From contig CAMCYG010000010.1 in assembly GCA_945883775.1 (NCBI GenBank), positions 1-36,458 of the forward strand: a stretch of DNA of 36,458 nt, in the 5' to 3' direction. The translations under genes and the position numbers were made by a program. The notes beneath the pieces are model-generated. The model did no database searches, was not told where the DNA came from, and worked only from the letters and a program-made list of their open reading frames with translations. Below are positions 33,252-36,458 of the stretch, in pieces (position 1 is the first letter of the stretch; each line of letters opens with the position of its first letter). The stretch comes from Victivallis vadensis. GTDB taxonomy: Bacteria; Verrucomicrobiota; Kiritimatiellia; UBA8416; CAMCYG01.

Positions 33252-35432
33252 ATGAAGAAGACTGAACAAAACATTGAAGACAGCCCGCTCGAGAAGATCG
33301 AAGGCATTGTTGACAGTATCGTGTACAGATCCGAAGATACCGGTTATACCGTTTGCGCAGTCCAGCCGACAGGCAAGAACGCCCAGAAAGAGCTCATTCC
33401 GCTGGTATGCAATAGCGCCGCCATGTGGGTCGGCGAAATGATTACCGCCGAAGGGCGCTGGACGCGCCATGCAAGGCACGGCAACCAGTTCAAGGCAGAG
33501 AAAGTAACATGCCTCGCGCCTGTCACGGCAAAAGGCATCGAGCGGTATCTCGGGAGCGGAATGGTGCGCGGCATCGGCAAGGCGATGGCCAAACGACTGG
33601 TCAAGAAGTTTGGCGATAATACCCTCACCATAATCGATAAAGAATCGCAGAAGCTGGAGGATGTCGAGGGAATCGGCCCCAGCCGCAGGAAGATGATTAA
33701 GGATTCATGGGTTGAACAGAAAGCCATCCGCGACATCATGGTGTTCCTTAAGGGACACGAGATAGGGACCGCTCAATCCACAAGGATCTACAAACATTAC
33801 GGCAACGACGCCATCGCCATCATCACTGATAATCCGTATAGACTTTGTAAAGAAATATGGGGCATCGGATTTAAGACGGCCGATTCTATCGCAATGAGCC
33901 TGGGCATCCCACCCCAATCCGAAATGCGCGCCAGGGCCGGGTTGATTTATATGCTGGAAACAATGAGCGAGGAAGGTCACTGCTTCTGCCCTGACGACAT
34001 CCTGATAGAAAAGGCGCAGGAGATTCTGGAAATACCGACCGACATAATGAGAATCGCACTTGCAAAAGAGATCGAGAAGAACAATTTCTTCAACGACCAT
34101 GGCAACATCTACCTGTTCGACCTGTACCTTGCAGAAGTAGGCGTGACAAAAAAACTCCAAAAGCTGATTGCCACCCCTATCGCATTTCGCCCAATAGACA
34201 TAGACAAGGCGATAGAATGGGCCGGCAACCACATGCATCTGGATTTTGACCCGATGCAGAGAAGCGCCATCAAAATGGCGCTCACCCAAAAAGTCTCAAT
34301 AATAACCGGCGGACCAGGCGTCGGAAAGACGACGATCATCAAAGCTCTAGTGGATGTGTTCAAGGTCAGAAAGCTCAAGACCGCACTAGTAGCTCCGACA
34401 GGCCGTGCCGCTAAACGGATGGAAGAAGCCACAAAGCATCCCGCAAGCACGATACACAGACTGCTCAAATACCAGCCGCATACAGGCGGATTCTCGTTCG
34501 ACACGACCACCCAACTTGAAGTAGAAGCCGTGATCGTAGACGAGATGTCCATGGTCGATATCCGGCTTATGGCCTCATTTGTATCGGCCCTCCCCGACTC
34601 TTGCATCCTTGTCATGGTCGGCGATATCGACCAGCTTCCCAGCGTTGGACCCGGCACCGTGCTCAGCGACCTCATTCATTCCAACGCCATGCCGTTCATG
34701 AGATTGGAAACAATATTCAGACAGGAACATGGTGGCTTCATAGTGCAAAACGCTCACCGCATCAACAAGGGCGAATCACTGGTAACGCCGGAAAACGAGG
34801 AAGATTCGGACTTCTACTTGTTCAAAACTCAGGAACCTGAAGACGTTATAAAGATTGCGCTGGATCTCGTCACCAAGAAGATTCCTGAAAAATTCGGCTT
34901 CAACCCGCTGACCGATATCCAGCTACTCACACCAATGCGTAAAAATCAACTTGGGGCCGATAATCTCAATGTACTCCTGCAGGAAAAACTCAACCAGAGC
35001 GATGTATATGTCCAGCGGTTCGGGCGGAAGTACAAACTCGGCGACCGCGTGATGCAGATGCGGAACAATTACGACAAGGAAGTCTATAACGGCGATATCG
35101 GAAGAATATCATCCATTGAAAGCGAGAACCAGAAACTGACGGTGGATTATGACGGCAGGATCGTCACTTACGAATTCTCGGAAATCGATGAACTTGTACT
35201 GGCATATGCCTGCTCCATCCACAAGTCGCAGGGAAGTGAATATCCGGTAGTCGTTATTCTGATGACCACCCAGCACTACAAGCTCCTTCAAAGAAACCTG
35301 CTCTACACTGCTATAACACGGGGCAGAAAGCTTGTCTGCCTGGTCGGCTCGACAAAAGCCATATACATCGCCATCAGCAACAACGAGATACGCATGCGCC
35401 GCACAGGATTGAGAGAAAAGTTGAGTCGTTAG
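33252..35432 (+). CDS. recD2: RecD2-type 5'-3' DNA helicase
   Basis: A 726-residue SF1B helicase, the length of RecD2 (RecD-like proteins that work without RecBC). The N-terminal domain begins EKIEGIVDSIVYRSEDTGYT. Helix-hairpin-helix segments (GIGKAMAKRLVKKFG, GIGPSRRKMI, GIGFKTADSIA) follow at about 110-220. Walker A GGPGVGKTTI is at 353-362 with Lys359, Walker B is VDEMSMVD, and motif III is VGDIDQLPSVGPG. The C-terminal UvrD-like part has ACSIHKSQGSEYPVVV and YTAITRGRKLV. It probably resolves DNA or repair intermediates. No recB, recC or addAB is in the window. The ATG at 33252 lacks an SD. Confidence 0.95.
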   Translation: MKKTEQNIEDSPLEKIEGIVDSIVYRSEDTGYTVCAVQPTGKNAQKELIPLVCNSAAMWVGEMITAEGRWTRHARHGNQFKAEKVTCLAPVTAKGIERYLGSGMVRGIGKAMAKRLVKKFGDNTLTIIDKESQKLEDVEGIGPSRRKMIKDSWVEQKAIRDIMVFLKGHEIGTAQSTRIYKHYGNDAIAIITDNPYRLCKEIWGIGFKTADSIAMSLGIPPQSEMRARAGLIYMLETMSEEGHCFCPDDILIEKAQEILEIPTDIMRIALAKEIEKNNFFNDHGNIYLFDLYLAEVGVTKKLQKLIATPIAFRPIDIDKAIEWAGNHMHLDFDPMQRSAIKMALTQKVSIITGGPGVGKTTIIKALVDVFKVRKLKTALVAPTGRAAKRMEEATKHPASTIHRLLKYQPHTGGFSFDTTTQLEVEAVIVDEMSMVDIRLMASFVSALPDSCILVMVGDIDQLPSVGPGTVLSDLIHSNAMPFMRLETIFRQEHGGFIVQNAHRINKGESLVTPENEEDSDFYLFKTQEPEDVIKIALDLVTKKIPEKFGFNPLTDIQLLTPMRKNQLGADNLNVLLQEKLNQSDVYVQRFGRKYKLGDRVMQMRNNYDKEVYNGDIGRISSIESENQKLTVDYDGRIVTYEFSEIDELVLAYACSIHKSQGSEYPVVVILMTTQHYKLLQRNLLYTAITRGRKLVCLVGSTKAIYIAISNNEIRMRRTGLREKLSR

Positions 35433-35513
35433 AGATAGTCACGCATGTCATACACTTGGATTCCTGGCGTCTTTGCGCGAGGCCTTCTTCTTCTTCGCCT
35501 GCCCACCTGCAAC

Positions 35514-36455
35514 TCAAAGCATCATGCCTACAGCCGCCTTGACCATCATGGACTCATGCGAAATTCCTGCGGCATCCTCAGATGTACCGTCAAGCTCTTC
35601 AACATACATATCGCCCGTGGTCTCAGGTATCTGCTCATACTCGATGCCACCGCTGATATAATATCTACCGCCAAAAGTCCAAGACGCAGTTATGCCTGCT
35701 CCTACATACGGCACAGAAACAAATTCTTCTTCGAAATGGAGATCCCTCATCACATGGTAATCTTCATCGCTGGCAACACCGAAAAAGCTGCCCAGCAAAT
35801 ACACACTGACATCCAGTGCATCAGCATGATACGCACCCATGAAGCCGAAGTACGGAATCGCAAATAGCTGCTCGTATTCAATACCCACCTCTCCTTCTTC
35901 AAAAGTGCCCTCGCTATCCCTGAAGGAATTAACAGAATATATATATTCTCCGCCAAGGTCCTCCCACTCATATGTCGACACCTTCATTCCTGCCAGCACA
36001 TCAAGGCTTATCGCACCTGCCCTCTTCAGCAAGATCGATACGTTTACATCCATAATCAACGCATTCTCAACATTCACATCGCCACGTGAATAGTCAGTCC
36101 AATCCATACCGTCTACCATCCAGTCATAATCCGTCATTTCGCCTGATCCCTCGCTCAATCCCAGCCAAAACCCTCCATTGAAGCGCACCTTCTCGGCGAC
36201 TTTGACAGAAAATGCCGCACCGGCCATGGGAATATCCTTCAGATCCCAATTCAACTCACTAAGCGTCCTGCCGCCATCATCGGGGTCATAAACAATCTCC
36301 CTTGACTCGCCGTCAAGATAGCCACCCTGTAAGGAGACGTCGAAAGACATCATATCCTGTTTCCGTATATCCTTGGTATCTATCGCATGTACCGCAAATG
36401 CATCCGAAGCTAAAATCAATACAGCCAACATTACAAAACATTTTACAATTCTCAT
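35514..36455 (-). CDS. predicted outer-membrane beta-barrel protein
   Basis: 313 residues, not assignable to a named family. A signal peptide ends near residue 22 (VMLAVLILASDAFA). The rest alternates short aromatic and polar strands with acidic loops, for example MSFDVSLQGGYLDG, VRFNGGFWLGLSEGSG, AISLDVLAGMKV, LDVSVYLLGSFFG, VPYVGAGITASWTFG and YYISGGIEYEQI, as in porin-like barrels. It ends in hydrophobic MVKAAVGMML without the usual terminal aromatic. Loops are rich in Asp and Glu, hinting at cation binding. The start codon lies three bases from the window edge, so its SD is unseen. It is convergent with recD2 over an 81-base gap. Confidence 0.7.
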   Translation of the reverse strand: MRIVKCFVMLAVLILASDAFAVHAIDTKDIRKQDMMSFDVSLQGGYLDGESREIVYDPDDGGRTLSELNWDLKDIPMAGAAFSVKVAEKVRFNGGFWLGLSEGSGEMTDYDWMVDGMDWTDYSRGDVNVENALIMDVNVSILLKRAGAISLDVLAGMKVSTYEWEDLGGEYIYSVNSFRDSEGTFEEGEVGIEYEQLFAIPYFGFMGAYHADALDVSVYLLGSFFGVASDEDYHVMRDLHFEEEFVSVPYVGAGITASWTFGGRYYISGGIEYEQIPETTGDMYVEELDGTSEDAAGISHESMMVKAAVGMML

Positions 36456-36458
36456 TTT

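Overview
The window looks like a chromosomal segment from a Gram-negative bacterium. A YidC with a periplasmic domain, a predicted outer-membrane barrel and a secreted protease all point to two membranes. A PVC-superphylum member (Kiritimatiellota, Lentisphaerota or Verrucomicrobiota) is my best guess. It rests on the very long DUF2723 membrane protein with a TPR tail, on the style of the C-terminal domain of the subtilisin-like protease, and on the AtpZ-BEFHAGDC operon. This is inference from protein style; no marker gene was compared. No tRNA, rRNA, CRISPR array, integrase or insertion sequence was recognised, and the gene content is mostly housekeeping.

Layout. 1-1627: folA (cut by the window edge) and thyA on the minus strand form a folate/thymidylate unit with three GTAG-headed hairpins between the genes. 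1718-5164: a giant DUF2723 (TMEM260-like) membrane protein. 5343-7964: grpE-dnaJ-rsmE on the minus strand. 8103-9500: a beta-CASP metallo-beta-lactamase RNase. 9502-10251: a DUF1638 protein. 10465-12140: an RlmI-like SAM methyltransferase and a GT2 glycosyltransferase. 12141-14572: a lone receiver-domain protein and a PilT-like ATPase fused to a cyclic-nucleotide-binding domain. 14684-17253: rpmH-rnpA-yidD-yidC. 17404-22181: a methyltransferase, pyrC, an FHA membrane protein, a beta-hydroxyacid dehydrogenase and a hexose-6-phosphate epimerase. 22171-28777: the complete F-type ATP synthase operon on the minus strand. 28863-31061: a divergent cytidylate-kinase-like gene and a tandem-domain PPK2. 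31134-36455: a small membrane protein, a subtilisin-like protease, recD2 and a predicted outer-membrane barrel.

How the genes work together. FolA and ThyA close the dTMP/folate cycle. GrpE and DnaJ are DnaK co-chaperones, with no dnaK here. RpmH, RnpA, YidD and YidC are the usual ribosome/RNase P/membrane-insertion block. The ATP synthase operon faces a kinase/PPK2 operon from a promoter region that appears to share its -35 element, so ATP synthesis and polyphosphate-driven nucleotide phosphorylation may be co-regulated.

The window is gene-dense and has no gene-free stretch longer than about 215 bases. The signals most worth following are: GTAG-headed REP-like hairpins at two loci; several good sigma70-like promoters placed so that the transcript would start at or within a few bases of an SD-less start codon; a 13-bp inverted repeat with a thrice-repeated half-site upstream of the RlmI-like gene; the cNMP-PilT fusion; and a short ATP synthase epsilon subunit.
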